NCBI GenBank assembly: GCA_964388835.1
Contig: CAYMBZ010000002.1
Location: 1-64,000 of the forward strand
Direction: 5' to 3'
DNA: 64,000 nt
DNA from: UBA1738 sp964388835
GTDB lineage: Bacteria > Bacillota > Clostridia > UBA1381
The position numbers were made by a program, and so were the translations under genes. How positions within the stretch are numbered: position 1 is the stretch's first letter; each line of letters starts with the position of its first letter. Positions 15,766 through 25,116 of the stretch are shown one piece after another. Under the pieces are notes generated by a model. It searched no databases, was not told the DNA's origin, and was given only the letters and a program-made list of their open reading frames with translations.

Positions 15766-16245
15766 TCAATCCTCAAAAAAATCTGTTTTCAACTTATCTA
15801 TACATGCTTTTATATCGTCAAATCCGTAGCCGCGATACAGAAAATACCGTATTGCCCTGTCTACGTTCTTTTTATCGAAATCACTGCCAATTTTTCTTTC
15901 CATAAGTGGTAGCAACATGTCCTCCTCTTCAAACTCCAATTCCGAAAGAGCCTCCTCCAAAGCGTCACCGCTTATTCCCTTTTGCTTCAGCTCAGCCGAA
16001 ATTCGCCTTTTTCCGAACTTTTTTAAATTGTGCAAATCCCTTGCAAGGCGTTTTGCATAATCCGTATCGTCCAAAAATCCGTATTCCTTTAAAAAATCCA
16101 TTATGGGCGGTAAGTCCTCTCGCACCGCGCCCGCGGCAACGAGCTTACGTTCAAGCTCCTTTTCGGAATGTGAACGATACTCCAAAAGTCTGAGCGCCTT
16201 TTCCTTTGCTTCCTCCGGCGATAATTCTTTTTTTTCTTTAATCAT
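15766..16245 (-). CDS. recX: Regulatory protein RecX
   Basis: RecX binds RecA filaments and modulates recombination. The 159-residue protein is built of the usual helical repeats: ALRLLEYRSHSEKELERKL, then FLKEYGFLDDTDYAKRLARDL, then a repeat with RRISAELKQKGI. The C-terminal repeat IRYFLYRGYGFDDIKACI is typical. It overlaps the HD-domain gene by four bases (ATGA) and lies 13 bases ahead of rimO. Confidence 0.9.
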   Translation of the reverse strand: MIKEKKELSPEEAKEKALRLLEYRSHSEKELERKLVAAGAVREDLPPIMDFLKEYGFLDDTDYAKRLARDLHNLKKFGKRRISAELKQKGISGDALEEALSELEFEEEDMLLPLMERKIGSDFDKKNVDRAIRYFLYRGYGFDDIKACIDKLKTDFFED

Positions 16246-17429
16246 ATTCTGAAATAATCAAACAGCTGTCCGAAATCCACAGAACCGATAATTCTGTTCT
16301 CATATCCGCGGAACAGGCTGTGATATCCCTCCTGTATCTGTTCTGATGTTATACCGTATTTTATTGACAAATATGCTTCAAGATATGCCGACAAGTGGTC
16401 ACACCCGCGTATAAGCTCTCCGTCAATCGGGGCAAATTCATCACTGTTATACCTTGCATTTATCTCATCCGAAGTCGTCTTTATGATTTTTCCGTCCAGC
16501 GCAATTTTTGAGGAAAATTCATCATGGGTATAAAATTCAAGTTCTTTACGTATTTCCTCCGTAACCAGTGGGAAAATCACGCGTTTCATCTGCTCTTCCT
16601 CAATTCCGCTTATGATATGGTCAAGCCCTTGCACGGAATTTTTTACCGGAGACACTATATCGCGTGTGAGCACCTCGGGTAAATCATGAAAAAGCCCTCC
16701 GAAAAAATTATCGGTCAAACGCTTTTCGCATGCACCGCACTCAAGCGAGGTAAAATATGACATAATGGCAACTATCAGCATATGCCCCATAACCGAAGTC
16801 TGCGGCGTTCTTACCGCTCTTGACCACCTCTGTTGGTATCGAAGCTTGCCTATAAGGGACAAAAATTCCTTTAGTTTAGCATCTTCCGAAAATTTTTCAA
16901 ATCCGCCGAATGTATTGCACTCGGCAAGACCGCTTTCCACTTCCTGCTTCACCTGCTCAATCCCGTAGGTGTGCTTGTTCTGCGGATAAATTATCTCAAA
17001 TTCCCAGCCTGTTGCAAAATAATGTGCCGCCTTTAATATCTGTTTTTCCTTTTTGGCATAGGATTCCTCCGCAAAGTATCGGCACATTTTGTCATAAAAT
17101 CCGCCTCCGAGACCCTCTACCATACCCTTTAAGCCGTCCAGAACCCATGTATTCAGCTGCTCGCCCTTTTCTTTCATAAGCAGATGATACACCGGCGGTT
17201 TTATATCCGTCATAACAATTCGATGCAAGAATTCGAAAATGCCTCCCTCCAAAAGCTTGAGTGCATCATAATTTCCGTCACCCTCACATTTTGCCAAGAC
17301 GTATGCATACACCATTTTATGTGCTTGCTTATCCAGCTCGGAGAATCCGTTCCAAGGCCGTATGTGGTCATTCCAGCGCTGAATGGATGCCGCCGCGTGA
17401 ATAAGCGATATCAGTGACTTTCTTATCAT
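16242..17429 (-). CDS. HD-domain hydrolase
   Basis: A 395-residue protein with a central HD domain; such domains usually cleave phosphate esters (nucleotidase or phosphodiesterase). The metal ligands are visible as VMGHML then GGLFHDLPEV, with later SSKIALDGKIIKTTSDE. This resembles YfbR-like 5'-nucleotidase HD proteins. The N-terminal 200 residues are helical and not recognisable. The ATG at 17429 has GAGGTG seven bases upstream. First gene of the operon that runs to comM. The specific substrate is unknown. Confidence 0.8.
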   Translation of the reverse strand: MIRKSLISLIHAAASIQRWNDHIRPWNGFSELDKQAHKMVYAYVLAKCEGDGNYDALKLLEGGIFEFLHRIVMTDIKPPVYHLLMKEKGEQLNTWVLDGLKGMVEGLGGGFYDKMCRYFAEESYAKKEKQILKAAHYFATGWEFEIIYPQNKHTYGIEQVKQEVESGLAECNTFGGFEKFSEDAKLKEFLSLIGKLRYQQRWSRAVRTPQTSVMGHMLIVAIMSYFTSLECGACEKRLTDNFFGGLFHDLPEVLTRDIVSPVKNSVQGLDHIISGIEEEQMKRVIFPLVTEEIRKELEFYTHDEFSSKIALDGKIIKTTSDEINARYNSDEFAPIDGELIRGCDHLSAYLEAYLSIKYGITSEQIQEGYHSLFRGYENRIIGSVDFGQLFDYFRI

Positions 17430-17606
17430 ATCAAACACCTCATACTGCAAGTATATAAAATTGCGGTGTCCACCGCAGATAAAATGCTTTTTAATCCTCA
17501 ATATACTGTCTGCCGCGGTATATTTCCCTTAAATTGCTCCCGTAAATCGTTTCTTGTACATTGGGGACAAGAGAAGCTTGTTGCTGTTTTCACCTTTATT
17601 GAATCC

Positions 17607-17636
17607 ATTATACCACAAAAACACATAAAAGGTCAA
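17607..17636 (-). promoter_or_regulatory. Promoter of the HD-recX-rimO-pgsA-ttcA-comM operon
   Basis: On the minus strand TTGACC (17631-17636) and TATAAT (17607-17612) are 18 bases apart. The untranslated leader would be about 170 bases, between 17430 and 17600. I did not recognise a riboswitch in it. Confidence 0.72.
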
Positions 17637-17654
17637 TAGATTATCGGAACATCG

Positions 17655-17717
17655 CAAAAACCGGACGGCATACGTGCATTAAGCATACAAGCTCTGCCGC
17701 GCATACCCTCCGGTGTT
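17655..17717 (-). terminator. Terminator after the giant activase gene
   Basis: A long imperfect stem on the minus strand (ACCGGAGGGTATGCG pairing with CGTATGCCGTCCGGT) is followed by TTTTT. A smaller nested hairpin lies in the loop. Placed just after the activase stop. Confidence 0.7.
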
Positions 17718-17723
17718 TTATTG

Positions 17724-20700
17724 TTATATTTTTTTCGAATACTGCTTCTCCGCGTTTCTTTTTCGGCTAACTGCACCTCTTGCCGCGGCTTCCGCTTCCT
17801 CCGCCTGCTTTTCCAGCTTTTCAAATGCAACGGCAATCATCAACTTAATTCTGTTCAGCTGATTAACCTCGCTTGCGCCCGGATCATAATCCACCGCAAC
17901 AATATTCGCTTCCGTATACTGACGGCGTATTTCCTTTATAACACCCTTTCCCGTTACGTGATTGGGTAAACACGCGAAAGGCTGAACACACACTATATTA
18001 GTAACTCCGTTCTTTATCAGCTCAATCATCTCGCCGGTAAGAAACCATCCCTCTCCGGTTGAGTGTCCCAGCTGAAGAATACTCTTTGCGCCTTCCGCAA
18101 TCTCCGAAATGTGGGTCGGAGCGCGCTTTGCGTATTTCGGATTTGCCGACAACGCCTTTTTCATATGCCTGCGGTATTTTTCAAGTGCCCATATTCCCAT
18201 ATTACAGATTGCCGCAGAGGATTTCTTTTGTCCCAAATGCTCGCTTTTAAAGTTGGAATTATAGAAACAGTACATCATAAAGTCCAAAAGTCCCGGCATA
18301 ACAGCCTCTCCGCCTTCTTGCTCTATAACCTCGATTATGTTATTATTTGCACCGGGATGGAATTTAACCAAAATTTCGCCCACAACGCCGACCTGCGGTT
18401 TTCTTGCACCGGTATCTACCGCTACAGCATCAAAATCCGCTATAATTTCGTCAATTATCTTCCTGTAGCTGAATTTTTCGCGTTTAACTATTTTGGAATA
18501 CACTCCGCCCAGCCATTTGCGGTAAACCTTGTTTGTTTCCCCGGTATCAAGCTCATAGGGTCTTGTCGCAAGAAGTAATGTGAGGAGCAAGTCTCCGATA
18601 ACGCACGCTTTTATCAAGTCGCTTACAAGACTCAGTGTCAGTTTGAATCCCGGATTGTTCTCCAGACCCGAGAGATTAAGGCTCAAAACCGGTACATTGG
18701 AATATCCCGCCTCTTTCAGCGCTTTTCTCAAAAACGCAATATAGTTTGTGGCACGGCATCCGCCTCCCGTTTGAGTTATCATTAAAGTCGTGTTATCAGG
18801 GTCGCACTTGCCCTCGGCAAAAGCGTTTAAAAGCTGTCCCACAACAAGGATTGACGGATAACATGCGTCATTGTTTACGCTCTTAAGCCCCGCTTCCACA
18901 TCGGATGGAGATACCGAATCCAGCACAATTGCATTATATCCATGCACATTCAAAACCGCCTCAAACAAGCGGAAATGCACCGGGCTCATCTGTGGGAACA
19001 CAAGAGTATGCTTCGCTTTTTCCGCATTTGTAAACGGCACCTTGTTTATTGTATAAGGTTCCACCTCACGGGGCACAAAGTTTCCGCTGTCGCGTTCATT
19101 TACCGCCGCCTTTAATGAACGTATTCTGATTCTTGCCGTTCCCAAATTCGAAACTTCATCGATTTTCAATGCGGTATATATTCTTTGATTGGATTGCAAA
19201 ATTTCCTGCACCTGATCGGTTGTAACCGCATCCAATCCGCATCCGAAAGAATTAAGCTGTACCAGCTCCAGACGATTATTCTTTATAACCTCTGCCGCCG
19301 CCTCATAAAGACGAGTATGATACGCCCACTGGTCAACAACACGGATATCGCGTTTCAGCTGTCCCAAATGCGCAACCGAATCCTCGCTCAAAACCGCAAA
19401 TCCCAGCGATGTTATAAGCCGAGGTATTCCGTGATTTATCTCCGGGTCAACGTGATACGGTCTGCCCGCAAGAACAATCCCGCGCCTATTGTGTTTCTCC
19501 AGCCACAAAATCGTTTCCTCGCCTTTTTTACGTATATCATTTTTATATCTTTCCAGCTCTTCAAATCCCGCCGCTAATGCTTCATGTACTTCCCCCTTGC
19601 TTATACCGAAGCTCTTTAACGTTTCGTACATCTGCTTTTCAACCGAAGGTTTGTTTTCAAGGTTTACAAAGGGGTACATGTAATTCATGCCTTCGCCCCG
19701 AAGCTCATCCATATTATTGCGTATTACCTCGGGATAAGAGGTTACAATCGGGCAATTATAGTGATTTCCCGCTCCCGCGTACTCTATCTGCTCATACGGA
19801 ACGCATGGGTAGAAAATATTTTTAACTCCCTCATCAAGCAGGCATTTGATATGCCCATGAACCATTTTTGCCGGATAGCATGCCGACTCAGACGGTATCG
19901 AATCTATTCCCTGTTCATACACCGCATGCGTGGAATGCGGCGAAATCTTTACTGAAAATCCAAGTTTAGTGAAAAATGTAAACCACAGAGGATAGTTTTC
20001 ATACATATTCAAAACTCGCGGAATACCGATAACGCCCCGTTTTGCCTCATCCTTGCTAATCGGAGTGTAATCAAATGCGCGGTTGTATTTATATTCAAAC
20101 AAATCCGGATAATCGTTCTTAACTTCTTTTCCGCCGGCACCTTTTTCACAGCGGTTTCCCGAAATGAATTTTCTTCCACCCTCAAAATTTGTAACCGTCA
20201 ATCGGCAACGATTGGAGCATTTTCCGCATCTAACCGATGTTCCGCTGAACTTAAAGCTGTCAATCTCATCCTTTCGGAGGATATCGGCTTTTTCTCCCGA
20301 ATATCTGTCTCGCGCAATCAATGCAGAACCAAAAGCCCCCATAAGCCCCGCAATGTCCGGTCTTATAACCTGTTTTTTGGATACAAGCTCAAATGCGCGC
20401 AGAATAGCATTATTGTTAAAGGTTCCTCCTTGAACAACGACTTTTTCTCCCATAAGCGCCGGATCACGCAGTTTTATAACCTTATAAAGCGCATTACGGA
20501 CAACCGAATAGGAAAGTCCCGCTGAAATATCGCCTACCGTTGCACCCTCCTTTTGAGCCTGTTTCACGCGCGAATTCATGAATACCGTACATCTTGTACC
20601 CAAATCCACCGGGCTTTCGCTTGAAAGCGCCGTTTGTGCAAAATCCTCTGCGGAATATCCCAAGCTCTCGGCAAAGGTCTGTATAAACGAACCGCATCCT

Positions 20701-22028
20701 GAAGAACAGGCTTCATTCAGCATAATGGAGTCGATTACACCCTCCTGTATCTTCATACACTTCATATCCTGACCGCCTATGTCGATTATGAAATCAACAC
20801 CGGGCAAGAAGAAATCCGCCGCCTTATAGTGTGCTATGGTTTCGATTTCTCCCTCAGGAATTCTGAGTGCGGTTTTCATCAAATCCTCGCCGTATCCGGT
20901 ACAGCATGCGTTTGCAACAAATGCCTCCTCCGGCAAACTCGCATAGAGCTTTTTCAGAATTGTCAGCGCCATAGCTATCGGACTTGCTTCATTTTTCGAA
21001 TAATAATCAAACAGAATTTTTCCGTCTTTATCAATCAGCACTGCCTTGATTGTGGTAGAACCCACATCAAGTCCCAAAAAAGTTTCGCCATGGGCTTTTG
21101 AAATATCGCCCCTCTTCGCCGTTGCCAGGCTGTGACGTTCAAAAAACTCATTCTTTTCATCGGGAGTTTTAAACAGCGGTCTCATTCTCGTTATTTCCGC
21201 ATCCACATTCGGTGCGTTCTTCAGACCTTCTATCAGCCCCGCCAAACTTACGGTTTGGGTGTTTCTCACTAAAGCCGCCCCTATGGCAATGTAGAGCTGA
21301 GCATTTTCCGGTGCGAAAAAGCTTTCGGCACTGTCTGCAAGAGTTTCCTCAAACTGTTTTCTCAGGCTCGGCAAAAAGTGAAGCGGCCCGCCCAGAAAAA
21401 CTATATTTCCTTTTATTGGACGTCCCTGAGCCAATCCCGAAATAGTTTGATTTACCACCGCTTGCAAAATAGACGCAGCTATATCCTCGCGCTTTGCACC
21501 CTCGTTCAAAAGGGGCTGTACATCGGATTTCGCGAACACACCGCACCTTGCGGCGATAGGATAAATGTTCTCATGTTTCTCCGCCAATTCATTAAGACCC
21601 GCGGCATCCGTTTTTAAAAGAATCGCCATCTGGTCGATAAAAGAACCGGTTCCGCCGGCGCAGGTACCGTTCATTCTCTGTTCAAGTCCACCTGATAAAT
21701 ACAAAATTTTTGCATCTTCCCCGCCCAGCTCGATAACCACATCGGTTTCCGGCAAAAGCTCGCTTACAGCCTGTTTGGTCGCAATAACCTCCTGAACAAA
21801 TTGGAGCTCCAGCATTTTTGACAATAAAAGTCCGCCCGAGCCCGTAACTGTCACGCTCGGCTCGATATCTCCCAGTTCATCCTTGATTTTTTCAAAAAGG
21901 GACAGCACTGTGCTCTGTATATCTGAATAATGACGCATATATTCCGCGAAACGCATTTCGCCGTTTTCATCAAAAACAACCGCCTTTACTGTAGTGGAAC
22001 CTACATCAACACCCATTTTAAATTTCAT
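17724..22028 (-). CDS. 2-hydroxyacyl-CoA dehydratase activase-related protein (BcrA/BadF + DUF2229)
   Basis: A 1434-residue protein with two ASKHA-fold activase domains. The first begins MGVDVGSTTVKAVVFD and the second, near residue 318, GLDVGSTTIKAVLID. The cluster-binding-type motifs GTCAGGTGSF and EACSSGCGSF occur in the first and second domains. Cysteines CGKCSNRC near residue 600 follow. The rest is a DUF2229 and dehydratase-related region, including CVPYEQ and TQTGGGCRATNYIAF. Large fused proteins of this kind are widespread in Clostridia; small activases fire electrons into 2-hydroxyacyl-CoA dehydratases, but the large version has no firmly known substrate. Start ATG with GAGGTGATTGAATT upstream. 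It is transcribed alone from its own promoter. Confidence 0.88.
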   Translation of the reverse strand: MKFKMGVDVGSTTVKAVVFDENGEMRFAEYMRHYSDIQSTVLSLFEKIKDELGDIEPSVTVTGSGGLLLSKMLELQFVQEVIATKQAVSELLPETDVVIELGGEDAKILYLSGGLEQRMNGTCAGGTGSFIDQMAILLKTDAAGLNELAEKHENIYPIAARCGVFAKSDVQPLLNEGAKREDIAASILQAVVNQTISGLAQGRPIKGNIVFLGGPLHFLPSLRKQFEETLADSAESFFAPENAQLYIAIGAALVRNTQTVSLAGLIEGLKNAPNVDAEITRMRPLFKTPDEKNEFFERHSLATAKRGDISKAHGETFLGLDVGSTTIKAVLIDKDGKILFDYYSKNEASPIAMALTILKKLYASLPEEAFVANACCTGYGEDLMKTALRIPEGEIETIAHYKAADFFLPGVDFIIDIGGQDMKCMKIQEGVIDSIMLNEACSSGCGSFIQTFAESLGYSAEDFAQTALSSESPVDLGTRCTVFMNSRVKQAQKEGATVGDISAGLSYSVVRNALYKVIKLRDPALMGEKVVVQGGTFNNNAILRAFELVSKKQVIRPDIAGLMGAFGSALIARDRYSGEKADILRKDEIDSFKFSGTSVRCGKCSNRCRLTVTNFEGGRKFISGNRCEKGAGGKEVKNDYPDLFEYKYNRAFDYTPISKDEAKRGVIGIPRVLNMYENYPLWFTFFTKLGFSVKISPHSTHAVYEQGIDSIPSESACYPAKMVHGHIKCLLDEGVKNIFYPCVPYEQIEYAGAGNHYNCPIVTSYPEVIRNNMDELRGEGMNYMYPFVNLENKPSVEKQMYETLKSFGISKGEVHEALAAGFEELERYKNDIRKKGEETILWLEKHNRRGIVLAGRPYHVDPEINHGIPRLITSLGFAVLSEDSVAHLGQLKRDIRVVDQWAYHTRLYEAAAEVIKNNRLELVQLNSFGCGLDAVTTDQVQEILQSNQRIYTALKIDEVSNLGTARIRIRSLKAAVNERDSGNFVPREVEPYTINKVPFTNAEKAKHTLVFPQMSPVHFRLFEAVLNVHGYNAIVLDSVSPSDVEAGLKSVNNDACYPSILVVGQLLNAFAEGKCDPDNTTLMITQTGGGCRATNYIAFLRKALKEAGYSNVPVLSLNLSGLENNPGFKLTLSLVSDLIKACVIGDLLLTLLLATRPYELDTGETNKVYRKWLGGVYSKIVKREKFSYRKIIDEIIADFDAVAVDTGARKPQVGVVGEILVKFHPGANNNIIEVIEQEGGEAVMPGLLDFMMYCFYNSNFKSEHLGQKKSSAAICNMGIWALEKYRRHMKKALSANPKYAKRAPTHISEIAEGAKSILQLGHSTGEGWFLTGEMIELIKNGVTNIVCVQPFACLPNHVTGKGVIKEIRRQYTEANIVAVDYDPGASEVNQLNRIKLMIAVAFEKLEKQAEEAEAAARGAVSRKRNAEKQYSKKI

Positions 22029-22055
22029 AATTCAATCACCTCGATATTATCATAT

Positions 22056-22084
22056 ATTATAGAAGTTTTTTTCCATTTAGTCAA
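22056..22084 (-). promoter_or_regulatory. Promoter of the activase gene
   Basis: TTGACT (22079-22084) and TATAAT (22056-22061) on the minus strand are 17 bases apart, about 25 bases before the ATG. A second TTGACA lies slightly further upstream. Confidence 0.8.
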
Positions 22085-22176
22085 GATAATTTGTCAAAAA
22101 TTCATACTTTATGTCAACCACTGCCGCACACTTGCGGTATAATTTTCCCTCATATCGGAAATTTTCCGTTTTTTTA

Positions 22177-22205
22177 TTGAAATGCTCCGCAAAAAGTGCT
22201 ATACT
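22177..22205 (+). promoter_or_regulatory. Promoter of the DUF975 gene
   Basis: TTGAAA (22177-22182) and TATACT (22200-22205) are 17 bases apart, about 35 bases before the ATG. It is divergent from the activase promoter, with the stretch 22085-22176 between them. Confidence 0.7.
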
Positions 22206-22241
22206 TATTAAAATATATTCTTAAAGTCGGAGGATGAATCT

Positions 22242-23114
22242 ATGTTTGACAGAAAAACACTTAAAACACGTGCAAAAGCAGTTCTCGCGCGTTCATTTTT
22301 TATGACATTTATCGCATGCTTTGCCGTTAATCTTATAGGAAGCGGCGGTTTCGGCATAACGCTCAGACGCATAAACGGACTTAACCTTTCCGCAATGTCG
22401 CATATTCGTGTTGCCGCAATCTTTGCCGTAATCGGGCTCGGGGTTATTGCAAGTATTGCGCTTATTTTGCTTATTGTATCTCCCCTGCGCGTAGGGCTTA
22501 AGTATTTTATGCTCTGTTCGGCAGACGGCAACACAAATCTTGAAAACCTTTTGTATCCTTTCAAAAACGGGTACAAAAATGTGGTTATTACCATTCTTTT
22601 GAAGAGACTTTATATTTTCTTGTGGTCGCTTATAAGCCTTATTCCCATTGCTGTTGCATTTTGGAAATTCGACCTTTATGAAAAAATAGAAAATCTCGTG
22701 CCGGCAATCCAAAACGACTCGGTATCCGCGGCAATTTCCCTTTCCTCAATGATGGTGCTTCTTTTAGCCGCAACACTTATATTTTCAATACCGGCTATTA
22801 TCAAAGAGTTTCAGTATATTCTTACCGAATACATCCTCGCCGATGACCCGCACATGCCGCCCCGCAAGACAATAGCAAAAAGCAAGGAAATGATGGTCGG
22901 CAATAAATTTGCATACGCAAAGCTACTTTTATCCTTTATCGGATGGTATATCGTTGCCAATTTCACATGCTGTATCGGAAATCTCCTGCTTAATCCTTAT
23001 ATTGAGGCAACCATCGCGCAGATGTATCTTGAAATAAGCGGCAGAGGCAAGGATTATGATATTTTCGGATTTAACGACACAAATCCATACGGCGGATTTA
23101 ATCAAAATCTTTGA
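22242..23114 (+). CDS. DUF975 family membrane protein
   Basis: A 290-residue integral membrane protein. The family opening FDRKTLKTRAKAVL is followed by about five to six hydrophobic segments: around residues 18-35, 50-80, 120-145, 165-190 and 225-250. The loop with SPLRVGLKYFML and the conserved EYILADDP..PRKTIAKSKEMM segment are DUF975 features. The C terminus is Asn/Gly-rich and cytoplasmic-looking. Function of the family is not established. RBS GGAGGA precedes the ATG. Confidence 0.82.
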   Translation: MFDRKTLKTRAKAVLARSFFMTFIACFAVNLIGSGGFGITLRRINGLNLSAMSHIRVAAIFAVIGLGVIASIALILLIVSPLRVGLKYFMLCSADGNTNLENLLYPFKNGYKNVVITILLKRLYIFLWSLISLIPIAVAFWKFDLYEKIENLVPAIQNDSVSAAISLSSMMVLLLAATLIFSIPAIIKEFQYILTEYILADDPHMPPRKTIAKSKEMMVGNKFAYAKLLLSFIGWYIVANFTCCIGNLLLNPYIEATIAQMYLEISGRGKDYDIFGFNDTNPYGGFNQNL

Positions 23115-23142
23115 TAGAGGAAAACAGCGGTAATTTACGGAT

Positions 23143-23215
23143 ATGACATACTTTAGCTATTGAAATGTTAAATTCTTTATGCTATAATGAATTCATCAAA
23201 GCTAAACGATGTCAT
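23143..23215 (+). repeat. Inverted repeat flanking the first galM promoter
   Basis: The arm at 23143-23167 (ATGACATACTTTAGCTATTG and following bases) recurs in inverted orientation at 23194-23215, whose complement reads ATGACATCGTTTAGCTTTG. The arms enclose promoter 1: one overlaps the -35 box, the other lies just after the expected transcription start. This is the layout of a pair of regulator binding sites. Confidence 0.5.
23160..23188 (+). promoter_or_regulatory. galM-proBAC promoter 1
   Basis: TTGAAA (23160-23165), 17-base spacer, TATAAT (23183-23188). The -35 begins an 11-base string TTGAAATGTTA that recurs in promoter 2. Confidence 0.7.
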
Positions 23216-23240
23216 TTCAGTCGTACACTGATTTTAAAGT

Positions 23241-23269
23241 TTGAAATGTTAGGGACAAAATCATATAAT
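23241..23269 (+). promoter_or_regulatory. galM-proBAC promoter 2
   Basis: TTGAAA (23241-23246), 17-base spacer, TATAAT (23264-23269), about 30 bases before the galM ATG. It shares TTGAAATGTTA with promoter 1, 81 bases upstream. Confidence 0.72.
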
Positions 23270-23300
23270 GATATAATCCAAAAAGGAAGGTTTATAAATT

Positions 23301-24338
23301 ATGATAACAAAAAGAGAATTTGAAAAAAACGAAAACGGTACAATTACCGTATATATACTGGACAATCAACAGGGGTTAACCGCAGAAATACTGGATTTGG
23401 GCGGAATTATCCGCAGTCTTGTTTTTAACGGAACTGATGTTGTTTTGGGGAGAAGCGATTCTGCGGCATATCTTTCGGGAAATTATCTCGGTGCACTTAT
23501 CGGACGTAATTCCAACAGAATCGAACACTGCAAATTCACCTTAAACGGCAAAATCTATCCTCTTGCCGCCAATGACGGAAATAACAATCTGCACGGCGGA
23601 ATGTGCGGTTTTAACGCAAAGATTTGGAACGCTGAAGCGGTTGACGGCGATGAGCCGCAGCTTATACTTTCGCTCACTTCTCCCGACGGCGAAGAGGGCT
23701 TTCCGGGAAATGCGGAGGTAAAAGTTACATATACGCTTACCAAAGATAATTCCCTTAAAATTCATTATGAGGGCACATGTGATGCCGATACAGTTTTGAA
23801 TATGACCAACCACAGCTATTTCAACTTAAACGGTCACACCTCGGGAACGGTCAAAAATCACACCTTGAAGCTTTCAAGCAGTTTCTATACACCAAACACT
23901 CCCGAATGTGTTGCCGACGGACGTGTTCTGTCGGTTGAGGACACCGCATTTGACTTCAGACGCGGAAAAACAATCGGCAATGATATTGCATCTTCCGAGG
24001 AACAAATTCACCTGTTTGACGGATATGACCACAACTTTGTCATCGACGGCACCGGCTACAGAAAATTTGCCGAGCTTTCCGGCGATTTAAGCGGAATATT
24101 GATGGAATGTTATACCGATCGCCCGGGAGTACAGATTTACACATCAAATATGCTTGATGTGGACGGCACCGGCAAGGACGGTGTTTCTTACAAAAAACAC
24201 GCGGCTGTCTGCCTCGAAACACAGGTTTTCCCGAACGCGCTTAAATATTCGCATTACCCATCTCCGATATTGAGACAGGGTGAAAAATATGACACAATCA
24301 CCGAATATAAATTTTCAATGAAGGCACAGGAGAAATAA
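23301..24338 (+). CDS. galM: Aldose 1-epimerase (galactose mutarotase)
   Basis: Interconverts alpha and beta anomers of aldohexoses in the cytoplasm. The 345-residue protein has the GalM landmarks: LGGIIRSL, LGALIGRNSNRI with the substrate Asn-Arg, NNNLHGG with the conserved His, and MTNHSYFNL with the second active-site His. The C-terminal CLETQVFPNAL contains the catalytic Glu region. It lies one base ahead of proB, so mutarotase and proline genes share transcripts from the two promoters. RBS GGAAGG. No sugar transporter is nearby. Confidence 0.94.
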   Translation: MITKREFEKNENGTITVYILDNQQGLTAEILDLGGIIRSLVFNGTDVVLGRSDSAAYLSGNYLGALIGRNSNRIEHCKFTLNGKIYPLAANDGNNNLHGGMCGFNAKIWNAEAVDGDEPQLILSLTSPDGEEGFPGNAEVKVTYTLTKDNSLKIHYEGTCDADTVLNMTNHSYFNLNGHTSGTVKNHTLKLSSSFYTPNTPECVADGRVLSVEDTAFDFRRGKTIGNDIASSEEQIHLFDGYDHNFVIDGTGYRKFAELSGDLSGILMECYTDRPGVQIYTSNMLDVDGTGKDGVSYKKHAAVCLETQVFPNALKYSHYPSPILRQGEKYDTITEYKFSMKAQEK

Positions 24339-24339
24339 T

Positions 24340-25110
24340 ATGCGAATAGTCGTAAAAGTAGGAACCTCAACCCTCGCTCACAAAACCGGAAATATAAATA
24401 TTCGCCGCGTTGAGCAACTTTGCAAGGTTCTCAGTGATTTAAAAAACAGCGGACACGAAATAATTTTGGTATCCTCCGGAGCTATCGGCATGGGTGCGGG
24501 CAAGCTCTGTCTGCCGTCGCGCCCCGAGGATATTCCCGGAAAGCAGGCGGCGGCTGCTGTCGGTCAGTGCGAGCTTATGTATACTTATGATAAGCTTTTT
24601 TCCGAATACAACCACACCGTTGCTCAAATTTTGATTGTGGGACTTGATGTTGAAAACGAAACCCGCAACCGCAATTTCCAAAATACATTATTCCGTCTTT
24701 TGGAATTCGGCGTTCTGCCGATTGTTAATGAAAACGATACCGTTTCTACGGCGGAAATAGAAATCGGCGATAATGATACCTTATCCGCAATCGTTGCGGT
24801 AAACGTTCATGCGGATTTGCTCATACTTTTATCCGATATCGACGGGCTTTATACCGCCGACCCGCACAAGGACGTTAATGCCGAGCTTATACGCGAGGTT
24901 TCCGATATAACTCCCGAAATTTACGCAATAGCCGGCGGAAAGGGTTCTACACTCGGTACGGGCGGAATGTCAACCAAAATCAAAGCCGCCGAAAAAGCAA
25001 ATTTCAACGGCATTGATATGGTCATCGCTAACGGAAGCAATCCGGAAGTCTTGTATGATATCGTGGACGGAAAGCCCGCCGGAACAAAATTTCTTGCAAA
25101 TAGGAAGTGA
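24340..25110 (+). CDS. proB: Glutamate 5-kinase
   Basis: Phosphorylates L-glutamate to gamma-glutamyl phosphate, the first step of proline synthesis. The amino acid kinase fold shows VKVGTSTLAHKTG, VSSGAIGMGAGKL, KQAAAAVGQ and the GTGGMSTKIKAAE phosphate-binding segment. At 256 residues it lacks the C-terminal PUA domain found in the E. coli enzyme; PUA-less ProB proteins are common in Firmicutes. Six bases separate it from proA. Confidence 0.95.
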   Translation: MRIVVKVGTSTLAHKTGNINIRRVEQLCKVLSDLKNSGHEIILVSSGAIGMGAGKLCLPSRPEDIPGKQAAAAVGQCELMYTYDKLFSEYNHTVAQILIVGLDVENETRNRNFQNTLFRLLEFGVLPIVNENDTVSTAEIEIGDNDTLSAIVAVNVHADLLILLSDIDGLYTADPHKDVNAELIREVSDITPEIYAIAGGKGSTLGTGGMSTKIKAAEKANFNGIDMVIANGSNPEVLYDIVDGKPAGTKFLANRK

Positions 25111-25116
25111 TAAATT

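Noticed and set aside
17430..17600. Riboswitch in the long leader of the HD-domain operon
   Set aside because: I found only short complementary stretches and no conserved core of a known class; not enough to call.
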